From Cupriavidus pauculus (lineage in GTDB: Bacteria; Pseudomonadota; Gammaproteobacteria; Burkholderiales; Burkholderiaceae), in the NCBI RefSeq assembly GCF_003854935.1, contig NZ_CP033969.1, positions 3,162,001 to 3,226,000 on the forward strand: DNA of 64,000 bases. The letters are read 5' to 3'. The translations under genes were made by a program, and so were the position numbers. How positions within the stretch are numbered: the first letter of the stretch is position 1; every line of letters starts with the position of its first letter. Below the pieces are notes generated by a model, which was given only the letters and a program-made list of their open reading frames with translations, made no database searches and had not been told where the DNA came from. This document shows positions 1 to 11,032 of this stretch, piece after piece.

Positions 1-918
1 GTCGATCGACTCGCGCGCCGTGCGGATGCTCGACGTCGGCTTGATCGCCAGCGACACCGTGACGTCCTGGCCGGTCGAAATACCACCGAGCACGCCGCCC
101 GAGTGATTGGTCCGGAAGCCCTCGGGCGTCAATTCGTCGCCATGGACCGTGCCGCGCTGGGCCACGCTGTCGAAGCCGGCGCCAATCTCCACGCCCTTGA
201 CCGCGTTGATACCCATCATGGCGTGGGCGATGTCGGCGTCGAGCTTGTCGAACAGCGGCTCGCCCAGGCCCACCGGCACGCCGCTGGCCACCACCTCGAT
301 CCGCGCGCCCACGGAATCGCCATCCTTGCGCAGCGCGTCCATATACGTTTCGAGCTCGGGCACGATGTCGGCGTTGGCCGCGAAGAACGGGTTCTCGGGT
401 ACGTGCTTCCAGTCCGTGAACGGCACCGCGATTTCACCGAGCTGCGACATGTAGCCGCGAATCTCGGTGCCGTACTGCTCGCGCAGCCATTTCTTCGCAA
501 TGGCCGCCGCGGCCACCACGGGGGCGGTCAGGCGCGCCGACGAGCGGCCGCCGCCGCGGTAGTCGCGGATGCCGTACTTGTGCCAGTAGGTGTAGTCGGC
601 GTGCCCAGGCCGGAAGGTTTCGACGATGTTGCCGTAGTCCTTGCTGCGCTGGTCCGTGTTGCGGATCAGCAGGCAGATCGGCGTGCCCGTGGTCTTGCCC
701 TCGAACACCCCGGACAGGATTTCCACCTGGTCCGGCTCCTGCCGCTGCGTCACGTGGCGCGACGTGCCGGGCTTGCGGCGGTCAAGGTCGATCTGGATGT
801 CGGCCTCGGTCAGCGACATGCCCGGCGGGCAGCCATCCACGACCGCGCCGATGGCCGGTCCGTGCGATTCGCCGAATGTGGTGACAGTGAAAAGCAGGCC
901 GAGGGTATTGCCGGACAT
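1..918 (-). CDS. aroC: Chorismate synthase, 3' part cut by window edge
   Basis: Catalyses the last common shikimate-pathway step, 5-enolpyruvylshikimate-3-phosphate to chorismate, with reduced FMN as cofactor, in the cytoplasm. Reading leftward from the ATG at 918 gives [20 protein letters not shown], the canonical N-terminus, then the conserved [17 protein letters not shown] and [14 protein letters not shown] segments. There are 306 codons before the window edge; the family is about 360 residues, so roughly 55-60 C-terminal residues are missing here. It lies 46 bases downstream of the GST-like gene on the same strand, and that gap holds a TACAAT -10-like box, so it may also be transcribed on its own. 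Identification is secure. Confidence 0.97.
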   Translation of the reverse strand, partial: MSGNTLGLLFTVTTFGESHGPAIGAVVDGCPPGMSLTEADIQIDLDRRKPGTSRHVTQRQEPDQVEILSGVFEGKTTGTPICLLIRNTDQRSKDYGNIVETFRPGHADYTYWHKYGIRDYRGGGRSSARLTAPVVAAAAIAKKWLREQYGTEIRGYMSQLGEIAVPFTDWKHVPENPFFAANADIVPELETYMDALRKDGDSVGARIEVVASGVPVGLGEPLFDKLDADIAHAMMGINAVKGVEIGAGFDSVAQRGTVHGDELTPEGFRTNHSGGVLGGISTGQDVTVSLAIKPTSSIRTARESID

Positions 919-952
919 GATCGAAACCGCACAGGAATTGGGGACGGCCTAC

Positions 953-958
953 ATTGTA
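953..958 (-). promoter_or_regulatory. Candidate -10 box for aroC
   Basis: Read on the minus strand this hexamer is TACAAT, one mismatch from the sigma-70 consensus, about 35 bases before the aroC ATG. No good -35 hexamer is obvious, so this is only a candidate; aroC could equally be read through from the genes upstream. Confidence 0.3.
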
Positions 959-964
959 CGGCCA

Positions 965-1732
965 TTAGGCCCCGGCGGCCGCCTCCACCGGGGCCGGCGC
1001 GCCCGATTCCGCCGCAAACACCCCCTGCCCCACAAATTCGGCATAGAACTGCCGCCGCATCCGCGCCAGATAGGCCTGCAGGTTGGCATGGGACTCGGCC
1101 GCCGCCCGGATCGGCGTGTCGAAGACCGGCGTCTGCAGGCTGGCGGCAAAGGCGAACAGCGTGGCGTCCGCGCCGCAGGGGCGCTCGCCCATCAGGTACG
1201 GCTTGTCGCCCAGGATGTCGGCGATGGCCTTCACGCCCTGCACCGCCATCGCGGTCATTTCCTCGGCGCTGTGCCGCCCCAGGCCCTGCGACCACAGCAT
1301 CTGGCGCACCTTGCGCTTCACCAGCGCCTTGACCAGTCCGCGCAGCGGCGCCGGCACCATGCCGAAGAACTGCGCCGGCCCGCGCTCGAAGTTGTCGCCT
1401 TCCAGCCAGCGCACCCGCGCCACGGCCCAGTAAAGATTGTCTTCCAGCAGCTTCTCGACCGCCCAGGCCGTGCCGCGCTCGGCGGCCGACAGCCCGGCAT
1501 CGAAGTCGATGTGGTACGTCTTCTCGATGTGCCAGCGGATCAGCGTGGAATCGGCCACTAGCCGGCCCATGTCGTCCAGGTACGGCAGCTTGCCCTTGGG
1601 CGCCCGGCGCAGGTTGCCGCGCCGCGTCTGGTACGGCAGGCCGGCCAGCTTCAGCAGCATCTCGGCCTTGATGACGAACGGGCTGGCATCGGGCAGGCCG
1701 AACGCCGGCCCGAACGTGTAGAGCGTGATCAT
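965..1732 (-). CDS. Glutathione S-transferase family protein
   Basis: 255 residues. The N-terminus MITLYTFGPAFGLPDASPF with the following KAEMLLKLAGLPYQ is a thioredoxin-fold GST_N domain of the metaxin/Fax-like type, in which the usual CPxx or SPxx stretch is replaced by DASPF. PKGKLPYLDDMG and VADSTLIRWHIE match the cis-proline and glutathione-gamma-glutamyl binding segments (LPYL, DST). The C-terminal half is an alpha-helical GST_C domain. It starts two bases after the stop of the MFS-acyltransferase gene, so the two are almost certainly cotranscribed. Substrate unknown; a role in detoxification or stress is only a family-level guess. Confidence 0.8.
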   Translation of the reverse strand: MITLYTFGPAFGLPDASPFVIKAEMLLKLAGLPYQTRRGNLRRAPKGKLPYLDDMGRLVADSTLIRWHIEKTYHIDFDAGLSAAERGTAWAVEKLLEDNLYWAVARVRWLEGDNFERGPAQFFGMVPAPLRGLVKALVKRKVRQMLWSQGLGRHSAEEMTAMAVQGVKAIADILGDKPYLMGERPCGADATLFAFAASLQTPVFDTPIRAAAESHANLQAYLARMRRQFYAEFVGQGVFAAESGAPAPVEAAAGA

Positions 1733-1734
1733 GA

Positions 1735-3639
1735 TTATTTCCAGTCGCCGCGCAGGGCCAGGACCATCTGCTGCAACCCCTCCGGCGTCGCCGCCTCAGG
1801 GGGCACGGGTTCCCCGACCACCAGTTCCAGCTTGCTCAGCAGGCCGCGCCGGAACGGCCGCGTCATCGCCGGGGCGCCCTTGCGGGAGAAGAAGCTGCCC
1901 CACAGGCCACGCAGCGCCATCGGCACCACCGGCACCGGCGTGCGCTGGATGATCTGCGACACGCCCGAGCGGAACGGGTTGATCTCGCCGTCGGCCGTGA
2001 TCTTGCCCTCGGGGAAGATGCAGACCAGCTCGTCGTCGGCCAGCGCCGCCGCCACCGCGTCGTACGCGCGCGCCAGCAGCTCGGGGTTCTCGCGCGCCGG
2101 GGCAATCGGAATCGCCTTGGCCTGCCGGAAGAACCACGAAAGCCCCGGCACCTTGAAGATGTTGTGGTCCATCACGAACCGCACCGGCCGGGGGCTGGCC
2201 GCCATCAGCACCACCGCATCGGCAAAGCTCACGTGGTTGCAGACCAGCAGCGCCGCGCCCTGCTCCGGAATCCGCTCGGCGTTGATCCGGCGCAACCGGT
2301 AGATCGTGTGCACGAGCAGCCAGGCGATGAACCGCAGCAGGAACTCGGGCACCAGCGAGTAGATATAGATGGCCACCACCGCGTTGAGCAGCCCCACCAC
2401 CAGGAAAAGCTGCGGGATCGAGTAGCCGGCCTGGGTCATGAACACCCCCAGCAGCGACGCGCCGATCATGAAGAAGCTGTTCAGGATGTTGTTGGCGGCA
2501 ATGATCCGGGCGCGGTGCGTGGGCGCGGACCGGCTCTGGATCAGCGCGTAGAGCGGCACGCTGTAGAAGCCGCCGAACATTGCCAGGCAGAACAGGTCGA
2601 ACAGCACGCGCCAGTGTCCCGGCTGGGCCAGGAAGCCGCCCACGCCGCTCAGCATCGCCCCGGCCGACTGGCCCTGCGTGGCGAAGTAGAGGTCCACCGC
2701 GAACAGGGTCATGCCGATCGAGCCGAACGGCACCAGCCCGATTTCCACGTGGCGCCCGGACAGCCGCTCGCACAGCAGCGACCCCGTGCCGATGCCCACC
2801 GAGAACACGGCCAGCAGCAGCGTAACCACGTTCTGGTCCCCGCCCAGCACGTCCTTGGCAAAGCTGAAGAACGACGTCAGGAACGTGGCGCCAAGGAACC
2901 ACAGCCACGAGATGCCCAACAGGCTCAGGAACACCACGCGGCGCTCGCGGGCCAGCATCAGGTTGCGCCATGTCTCGGTGAACGGATTCCAGTTGATGCG
3001 CAGGTCCGGCTGCGGCGCCGGAGACAGCGGCACGCCCTGCGACACCGCCCGCCCCGCCACGGCAATCGCCACGCAGACGATGCCCACGTACAGCGGCCCG
3101 ACCACCGTGCCGTCGGCGCCGGTCAGCCCGGCCATCTCGCCGCCCACCAGCGTGCCGAGCAGGATCGCCACGAAGGTGCCCATTTCCACGAGTCCGTTGC
3201 CCCCCACCAGCTCGGTCTGGTCCAGGTGCTGCGGCAGGTAGGCGAACTTGACCGGCCCGAAGACCGTGGAGTGCAGCCCCATCAGGAACGTGCCCGCGTA
3301 GAGCAGCGGGGCGCTGTGCAGGTAGAAGCCGGCCAGCCCGAGCAGCATGATGGCGATTTCGATCGTCTTGACCAGCCGGATCAGCCGCGACTTCTCGATC
3401 TTGTCGGCGATCTGGCCGCTGGTGGCGGAAAACAGCACGAACGGCGCGATGAAGATGGCCGAGATCAGGAAGGCCGCGCTATGGGCGTCGACGCCCTCGA
3501 ACAGCGTGGCGTGGTAGGTGACCAGCGAGGTGAAGGCGACCTTGAAGACGTTGTCGTTCATGGCCCCGAGGAACTGCGTCCAGAAGAACGGGGCGAACCG
3601 GCGCAGGCCGAGCAGGCGAAACTGGCTTTCTTGGCTCAT
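1735..3639 (-). CDS. MFS transporter fused to PlsC-type acyltransferase (LplT-Aas-like)
   Basis: Two-domain inner-membrane protein of 634 residues. Residues about 10-415 form a multi-span major facilitator domain resembling the lysophospholipid flippase LplT. Residues about 440-634 form a PlsC/LPLAT acyltransferase with the catalytic NHVSFAD motif (H469 to D474) and the FPEG motif near 542-545. In enterobacteria lysophospholipid flipping and re-acylation use LplT plus Aas; here the acyl-ACP synthetase (AMP-binding) domain is absent, leaving transporter plus transferase. I chose the ATG at 3639 (MSQESQF); a TTG nine bases upstream is the only longer alternative nearby and neither has a strong ribosome site. 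It probably leads an operon with the GST gene and possibly aroC. Phospholipid remodelling is the likely role. Confidence 0.88.
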   Translation of the reverse strand: MSQESQFRLLGLRRFAPFFWTQFLGAMNDNVFKVAFTSLVTYHATLFEGVDAHSAAFLISAIFIAPFVLFSATSGQIADKIEKSRLIRLVKTIEIAIMLLGLAGFYLHSAPLLYAGTFLMGLHSTVFGPVKFAYLPQHLDQTELVGGNGLVEMGTFVAILLGTLVGGEMAGLTGADGTVVGPLYVGIVCVAIAVAGRAVSQGVPLSPAPQPDLRINWNPFTETWRNLMLARERRVVFLSLLGISWLWFLGATFLTSFFSFAKDVLGGDQNVVTLLLAVFSVGIGTGSLLCERLSGRHVEIGLVPFGSIGMTLFAVDLYFATQGQSAGAMLSGVGGFLAQPGHWRVLFDLFCLAMFGGFYSVPLYALIQSRSAPTHRARIIAANNILNSFFMIGASLLGVFMTQAGYSIPQLFLVVGLLNAVVAIYIYSLVPEFLLRFIAWLLVHTIYRLRRINAERIPEQGAALLVCNHVSFADAVVLMAASPRPVRFVMDHNIFKVPGLSWFFRQAKAIPIAPARENPELLARAYDAVAAALADDELVCIFPEGKITADGEINPFRSGVSQIIQRTPVPVVPMALRGLWGSFFSRKGAPAMTRPFRRGLLSKLELVVGEPVPPEAATPEGLQQMVLALRGDWK

Positions 3640-3770
3640 CGATGGCAAACAGGAAGTGGACCCCGGTGACCCGCCGGGGCATCAGTTCGCCGCCATCATG
3701 CCAGCACCGGGCATCGCCGGCTACGGCAGAAATCTCAAAATTGGGGGATGCCGGACAGGCCGGCGGGCGG

Positions 3771-4259
3771 TCAGCGCGCGGGCTGCCCGGGCGCCTCGGC
3801 GGCCGGCTGGGCCGGCTGGGCTTTCTCCTCGGGCCAGTCGCGGATGTACGCCTTGAGCATCCGGTTCTCGAAGCTCTGCTCCTCCACCACGGCCTTGGCC
3901 ACGTCGTAGAACGAGATCACGCCCATCAGCGTGCGCTTTTCCAGCACGGGCAGGTAGCGGGTGTGGCGCTCCAGCATCATGCGGCGCACCTCGTTGACGT
4001 CGGTCTCGGGGGTGCAGGTCAGCGGCGCGTCGTCCATGACCTTGCGGATGCTGTGCGGGCCCAGCGTGCCGCGGTTGGCGGCCAGCGTCTCGATGACCTC
4101 GCGGAACGTCAGCATGCCGACGAGATCGCCGTACTCCATGACCACGAGCGAGCCGATGTCGTGCGCGGCCATGGTCTCGATGGCCTGCTCCAGCGGGGTA
4201 TCCGGCGTGACGGTGTAGAGCGTGTTGCCCTTGATCTGCAGGATGTCGCTGACTTTCAT
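3771..4259 (-). CDS. CBS-domain pair protein
   Basis: 162 residues consisting almost wholly of two CBS motifs (about residues 8-62 and 74-130), with typical blocks such as MAAHDIGSLVVMEYGDLVGM and RHTRYLPVLEKRTLMGVISF. CBS pairs usually bind adenosine nucleotides and act as sensors. The C-terminal tail is Pro/Ala-rich (EEKAQPAQPAAEAPGQ). The start at 4259 is supported by GGAGAC eleven bases upstream on the minus strand; longer upstream reading is low-complexity and has no family similarity. No partner domain is present, so the regulated target is unknown. Confidence 0.85.
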   Translation of the reverse strand: MKVSDILQIKGNTLYTVTPDTPLEQAIETMAAHDIGSLVVMEYGDLVGMLTFREVIETLAANRGTLGPHSIRKVMDDAPLTCTPETDVNEVRRMMLERHTRYLPVLEKRTLMGVISFYDVAKAVVEEQSFENRMLKAYIRDWPEEKAQPAQPAAEAPGQPAR

Positions 4260-4462
4260 GATGGTGTCTCCGGGGGTGCCCTGTCTTGCCATGTGCGTGG
4301 CGCGGGCCCGATGGCCGATCCTAGCCCAAACCGCCGTCTCAAGTAAAGCGAGCGCGGCCTCCAGGGCGCCACCCGGGCCGCCGTCCCGCCCGCCGCCGGA
4401 CCGCGGCCGGACGCCCCCGGCACGGCCTGCCAGGCGGCCCGCGCGGCGGGAAATACCCGGTG

Positions 4463-4490
4463 TTGCGCGGGGGGCCCATGGTGCTAGGAT
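4463..4490 (+). promoter_or_regulatory. Candidate sigma-70 promoter for the metY-like gene
   Basis: TTGCGC at 4463-4468 and TAGGAT at 4485-4490 are separated by 16 bases, a plausible sigma-70 pair with moderate matches. It lies about 50 bases before the ATG. No SAM or SAH riboswitch fold was recognised in the short leader. Confidence 0.35.
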
Positions 4491-4513
4491 GCCGGACGAC
4501 AGCCACCACTCGC

Positions 4514-4531
4514 GGCCCGGCGCGCCGGGCC
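4514..4531 (+). promoter_or_regulatory. Perfect GC palindrome in the metY-like 5' leader
   Basis: GGCCCGGCGCGCCGGGCC is an 18-base perfect palindrome ending ten bases before the ATG, where the ribosome site should be; no Shine-Dalgarno sequence is visible between it and the start. It could be an operator or a structure that limits translation, or simply a GC-rich coincidence. Confidence 0.3.
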
Positions 4532-4540
4532 CTTCCCGCC

Positions 4541-5860
4541 ATGTCCACATCGTCTGGCAGCCGCTTCGACACGCTGGCCCTGCACGCCGGCGCCGCGCCG
4601 GACCCCGCCACCGGGGCCCGCGCCACACCGATCCACCTGACCACGTCATTTGTCTTCCGGGACAGCGAGCACGCCGCGTCGCTGTTCAACATGGAGCGCG
4701 CCGGCCACGTCTACTCGCGCATCAGCAACCCCACCGTGGCCGTGTTCGAGGAGCGCGTGGCCGCGCTGGAAAACGGCGCGGGCGCCATCGGCACCGCCTC
4801 GGGCCAGGCCGCGCTGCACCTGGCCGTGGCCACGCTGATGGGGGCCGGCGCCCACATCGTCGCGTCGAGCGCGCTCTACGGCGGCTCGCACAACCTGCTG
4901 CACTACACGCTGCGCCGCTTCGGCATCGAGACCACGTTCGTCAACCCGCGCGACATCGACGCCTGGCGCGCCGCCATCCGCCCGGAGACCCGGCTGCTGT
5001 TCGGCGAGACGCTGGGCAACCCGGGCCTGGACGTGCTCGACATCGAGACCGTGGCGCAGATCGGCCGGGACCACCGCATCCCGCTGCTGGTCGATTCCAC
5101 GTTCACCACGCCTTACCTGCTGCGGCCGTTCGACCATGGCGCCGGCCTGCTCTACCACTCGGCCACCAAGTTCCTGGGCGGCCATGGCACCACCATCGGC
5201 GGCGTGCTGGCCGAAGGCGGCACGTTCGATTTCGAGGCCTCCGGGCGCTTTCCGGAACTGTCCGAGCCGTACGCGGGCTTCCACAACATGGTGTTCACCG
5301 AGGAAAGCACGGTGGCGCCGTTCCTGCTGCGCGCCCGCCGCGAGGGCCTGCGCGACTTTGGCGCCTGCATGAATCCGATGGCGGCCTGGCAGTTGCTGCA
5401 GGGCATCGAGACACTGCCGCTGCGCATGGCGCGCCATGTCGACAACACGCGCCGCGTGGTGCAGTTCCTGGCCGGCCATCCGATGGTCGAGTCGGTGGCC
5501 TATCCCGAACTGGAATCGCACCCCGACTACGCTTTGGCCAAACGGCTACTGCCGCGCGGCTGCGGCGCGGTGTTCAGCTTCAACCTCAAGGCCGACCGGC
5601 AGGCCGGGCAGCGCTTTATCGAAAGCCTGTCGCTGTTCTCGCACCTGGCCAACGTCGGCGACGCCCGCTCGCTGGTCATCCACCCGGCCTCGACCACCCA
5701 TTTCCGCATGGACGCGGCGGCGCTTCAGGCCGCCGGCATCGGCGAGGGCACGATCCGGCTGTCGATCGGCCTGGAGGACCCGGACGACCTCGTCGACGAC
5801 CTCAAGCGCGGTCTCAAGGCCGCCGAGAAGGCCATGGCGAAGGGGGGCAAGGCGTCATGA
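4541..5860 (+). CDS. O-acetylhomoserine sulfhydrylase-type PLP enzyme
   Basis: 439 residues, Cys/Met metabolism PLP family (MetY/MetZ). It condenses O-acetyl- or O-succinylhomoserine with sulfide (or methanethiol) to homocysteine (or methionine) in the cytoplasm. Visible signatures: YSRISNPTVAVFEERVAALE near the N-terminus, the LVDSTFTTPYLLRPFDHGA segment with the PLP-binding Asp, the SATKFLGGHGT motif carrying the Schiff-base lysine, and STTHFRMD near the C-terminus. Length fits MetY (about 430) better than cystathionine gamma-synthase (about 390). The ATG at 4541 starts the conserved SRFDTLALHAG block. Its stop overlaps the next gene's start (ATGA), implying translational coupling. Substrate choice between acetyl and succinyl ester cannot be settled from sequence. 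Confidence 0.9.
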   Translation: MSTSSGSRFDTLALHAGAAPDPATGARATPIHLTTSFVFRDSEHAASLFNMERAGHVYSRISNPTVAVFEERVAALENGAGAIGTASGQAALHLAVATLMGAGAHIVASSALYGGSHNLLHYTLRRFGIETTFVNPRDIDAWRAAIRPETRLLFGETLGNPGLDVLDIETVAQIGRDHRIPLLVDSTFTTPYLLRPFDHGAGLLYHSATKFLGGHGTTIGGVLAEGGTFDFEASGRFPELSEPYAGFHNMVFTEESTVAPFLLRARREGLRDFGACMNPMAAWQLLQGIETLPLRMARHVDNTRRVVQFLAGHPMVESVAYPELESHPDYALAKRLLPRGCGAVFSFNLKADRQAGQRFIESLSLFSHLANVGDARSLVIHPASTTHFRMDAAALQAAGIGEGTIRLSIGLEDPDDLVDDLKRGLKAAEKAMAKGGKAS

Positions 5861-6672
5861 AACTGACCGTTTCCGGCCACGAGGCCTATGCCTACACCGG
5901 CGGCAAGCCGTTCGACCCGGCCCTGCCCTGCGCCGTGTTCGTGCACGGCGCGCAGAACGACCACAGCGTCTGGGCGCTGCAGACGCGCTGGTTTGCCAAC
6001 CACGGGTTTTCGGTGTTGGCCGTCGACCTGCCCGGCCACAACCGCAGCGCCGGCGCGCCGCTGGACACGGTCGAGGCCATGGCCGACTGGATCGTCGCGC
6101 TGCTGGCGGCAGCCGGGGTGACGGCGCCGGCGCTGGTGTTCGGCCACAGCATGGGGTCGCTGATCGCGCTCGAATGCGCGGCGCGGCATCCGCAGGCGGT
6201 GCGCGGCATCGGCCTGCTGGCCACGGCCTATCCGATGAAAGTGTCCGACGCGCTGCTCGACGCCGCGCTGCACCGCGAGGCGGACGCCATTGCCATGGTC
6301 AACCAGTGGTCGATCTCCAGCCTGGCCAGCAAGCCATCGTCGCCCGGCCCGGGCGCGTGGATGCATGGCGGCAGCCAGCGGCTGATGGAGCGCGTGTCGG
6401 CCCGCAACCCGGACGCCCACGTCTTCCACACCGACTTCTCGGCCTGCAACGCCTACGCGCATGGCGAGGAAGCGGCCGCCGCCGTGGCCTGCCCGGCGCT
6501 GTTCGTGGTGGGCAGCAAGGACATGATGACGTCGCCCAAGGCCGCCCAGGCGCTGGCGGCCCGGATGAAGCAGGCCCGCGTGGTCACGGTGCCGGCGGGC
6601 CATGCGCTGATGGGCGAGCGGCCCGACGACGTTCTCGACGCGCTGGCCGCGTTCGCGCGCGCTGCCCGCTGA
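5857..6672 (+). CDS. Alpha/beta hydrolase
   Basis: 271 residues. Alpha/beta-hydrolase features are clear: AVFVHGAQNDHSVW with the oxyanion HG, the nucleophile elbow GHSMGS, a late acid region (VVGSKDMMT) and a catalytic His in AGHALMGERP. The start is the ATG of an ATGA overlap with the preceding metY-like gene. Coupling to a homoserine-ester enzyme raises the possibility of an ester- or thioester-related role, but the closest look is to the generic menaquinone/haloperoxidase-like hydrolase group and no substrate can be assigned. No signal peptide, so cytoplasmic. Confidence 0.85.
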   Translation: MKLTVSGHEAYAYTGGKPFDPALPCAVFVHGAQNDHSVWALQTRWFANHGFSVLAVDLPGHNRSAGAPLDTVEAMADWIVALLAAAGVTAPALVFGHSMGSLIALECAARHPQAVRGIGLLATAYPMKVSDALLDAALHREADAIAMVNQWSISSLASKPSSPGPGAWMHGGSQRLMERVSARNPDAHVFHTDFSACNAYAHGEEAAAAVACPALFVVGSKDMMTSPKAAQALAARMKQARVVTVPAGHALMGERPDDVLDALAAFARAAR

Positions 6673-6704
6673 GCCCAACCCGACTCGCCCCCAAGGAGAC
6701 TGCC

Positions 6705-7022
6705 ATGGCCCAGACCCACGCCAAGGAATTTGCGCGCTTTGCCGACTTCTACCCGTTCTACCTGAACGAGCACCGCAACCGCACTTGCCGACGGCTGCAT
6801 TTCGTCGGGTCGACGCTGGCGCTGGCCTGCCTGGTGGCGCTGGTCGTGACCGGAAATTTCTGGTGGCTGCTGGGCGCGCTGGTGTCGGGCTACGCGTTTG
6901 CCTGGATCGGCCATTTCGGCTTCGAGAAAAACCGCCCGGCCACGTTCCGGCACCCGTTCTACAGCCTGATGGGCGACTGGGTGATGTACGCGGACATCCT
7001 GCGCGGCAAGATCCGCTTCTGA
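6705..7022 (+). CDS. DUF962 / Mpo1-like membrane protein
   Basis: 105 residues. HRNRTCRRLHFVGSTLAL and AWIGHFGFEKNRPATFRHP carry the histidine-rich pattern of the DUF962 family (yeast YGL010w/Mpo1, an Fe(II)-dependent fatty acid alpha-dioxygenase). Two hydrophobic segments lie at about residues 37-55 and 60-75. AAGGAG precedes the ATG by nine bases. It follows the hydrolase by 32 bases in the same direction and is probably cotranscribed. Bacterial function is not established; lipid oxidation is inferred from the yeast homologue. Confidence 0.8.
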   Translation: MAQTHAKEFARFADFYPFYLNEHRNRTCRRLHFVGSTLALACLVALVVTGNFWWLLGALVSGYAFAWIGHFGFEKNRPATFRHPFYSLMGDWVMYADILRGKIRF

Positions 7023-7040
7023 ACCGGCGCCGGCCGTCGG

Positions 7041-9563
<2,523 letters not shown>

Positions 9564-9569
9564 GCGCCC

Positions 9570-11012
9570 ATGTCCGCCATGTCCACCGTGCATTCCGACT
9601 CGTTCCTCGATCTCTGCCGCGCCGCCGTCGGCCCGTCCAACGTGCTGACCGACGCGGCCGACAAGGCGCCCTACCTGACCGACTGGCGCCGCCGCTACAC
9701 CGGTGACGCGCTGGCCGTGCTGCGGCCCGGCAACACCGACGAGGTGGCCGCCGTGATGCACGCCTGCCACGCGCACCGCATTGCCGTGGTGCCGCAGGGC
9801 GGCAACACGGGCCTGTGCGGCGGCGCCACGCCGGCCGGCGGCGACGCGGCCGCGCGCGGCGTGGTGGTGGTGTCGCTCCAGCGGCTGAACCGCGTGCGGC
9901 AGGTGGACCCGCTCAACAACACGATCACGGTGGAGGCCGGCGTGATCCTCCAGCAGTTGCAGGACGTGGCGCGCGAGCATGGCCGGCTGTTCCCGCTGTC
10001 GCTGGCGGCCGAGGGCAGCTGCACGATCGGCGGCAACCTGTCGACCAATGCCGGCGGCACCGCCGTGCTGCGCTATGGCAATACCCGCGAGCTGTGCCTG
10101 GGCCTGGAGGTAGTGACCGCGCGCGGCGAGGTCTGGAACGGCCTGCGCGGCCTGCGCAAGGACAACACCGGCTACGACCTGCGCGACCTGTTCATCGGTG
10201 CCGAAGGCACGCTCGGCATCATCACGGCCGCGGTCATGAAGCTGTTCCCGGCCCCGCGCGCCCGCGTGACGGCGCTGGCCGCCGTGCCAAGCCCGCGCGC
10301 CGCGCTGGCGCTGCTGGCCATCGCCCAGTCCCACGCCAGCGCCATGCTGACCGGCTTCGAGCTGATGTCGGCCATGTGCATGGAACTGGTCACGCGGCAT
10401 TTCCCGCAGCTGCGCTACCCGTTTGCCGAGCACCATCCGCAGGTGGTGCTGCTGGAACTGTCCGACAGCGAGGGCGAGCAGCACGCGCGCGGCATCTTCG
10501 AGACGATGATGGAGGCCGCCCTGGACGCCGGCGTGGTCACCGACGCCGTGGTCGCCGAATCCGTCCAGCAGTCGCGCGACTTCTGGAACCTGCGCGAGCA
10601 CATCCCGCTGGCCCAGGTGGAGGAAGGCAAGAACATCAAGCACGACATCGCCGTGCCGATCTCGCGCGTGGCCGATTTCATCGAGACCACCGACGCGCTG
10701 GTCCAGGACGCCTTCCCGGGCGCCCGCATGGTCACCTTCGGCCATCTTGGCGACGGCAACCTGCACTACAACGTGTCGCCACCGGCTGGCGTCGACCACG
10801 ACCAGTTCCTGCAGCACCAGGACGCCATCAACCTGATCGTCCACAACAGCGTCCAGGCCCACGACGGCTCGATCTCGGCCGAGCACGGCCTGGGCCAGCT
10901 CAAGGTCGAGGAAAACCGCCGCTACAAGAGCGAAGTGGAACTGGCGATGATGCGCGCCATCAAGCAGGCGCTGGACCCGCAGCACCTGATGAACCCCGGC
11001 AAGGTCGTCTGA
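9570..11012 (+). CDS. FAD-linked oxidase of the GlcD / D-2-hydroxyacid dehydrogenase type
   Basis: 480 residues. The N-terminal FAD_binding_4 domain shows VVPQGGNTGLCGGATPAGG (pyrophosphate loop) and GSCTIGGNLSTNAGGTAVLRY. The C-terminal FAD-oxidase domain shows TFGHLGDGNLHYNVS and SISAEHGLGQLK, the metal and substrate region of D-lactate, D-2-hydroxyglutarate and glycolate dehydrogenases. It probably oxidises a D-2-hydroxyacid and passes electrons to a quinone or flavoprotein. It starts six bases after the DUF2069 stop; ATGs at 9570 and 9579 are both possible. No GlcE/GlcF genes follow, so glycolate oxidase is less likely than a stand-alone D-2-hydroxyacid dehydrogenase. Confidence 0.88.
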   Translation: MSAMSTVHSDSFLDLCRAAVGPSNVLTDAADKAPYLTDWRRRYTGDALAVLRPGNTDEVAAVMHACHAHRIAVVPQGGNTGLCGGATPAGGDAAARGVVVVSLQRLNRVRQVDPLNNTITVEAGVILQQLQDVAREHGRLFPLSLAAEGSCTIGGNLSTNAGGTAVLRYGNTRELCLGLEVVTARGEVWNGLRGLRKDNTGYDLRDLFIGAEGTLGIITAAVMKLFPAPRARVTALAAVPSPRAALALLAIAQSHASAMLTGFELMSAMCMELVTRHFPQLRYPFAEHHPQVVLLELSDSEGEQHARGIFETMMEAALDAGVVTDAVVAESVQQSRDFWNLREHIPLAQVEEGKNIKHDIAVPISRVADFIETTDALVQDAFPGARMVTFGHLGDGNLHYNVSPPAGVDHDQFLQHQDAINLIVHNSVQAHDGSISAEHGLGQLKVEENRRYKSEVELAMMRAIKQALDPQHLMNPGKVV

Positions 11013-11032
11013 CCGGGGTGGCCGCGCGGCGG

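Noticed and set aside
4260-4540. SAM or SAH riboswitch upstream of the metY-like gene
   Set aside because: The leader after the promoter is only about 50 bases and lacks recognised riboswitch sequence blocks.
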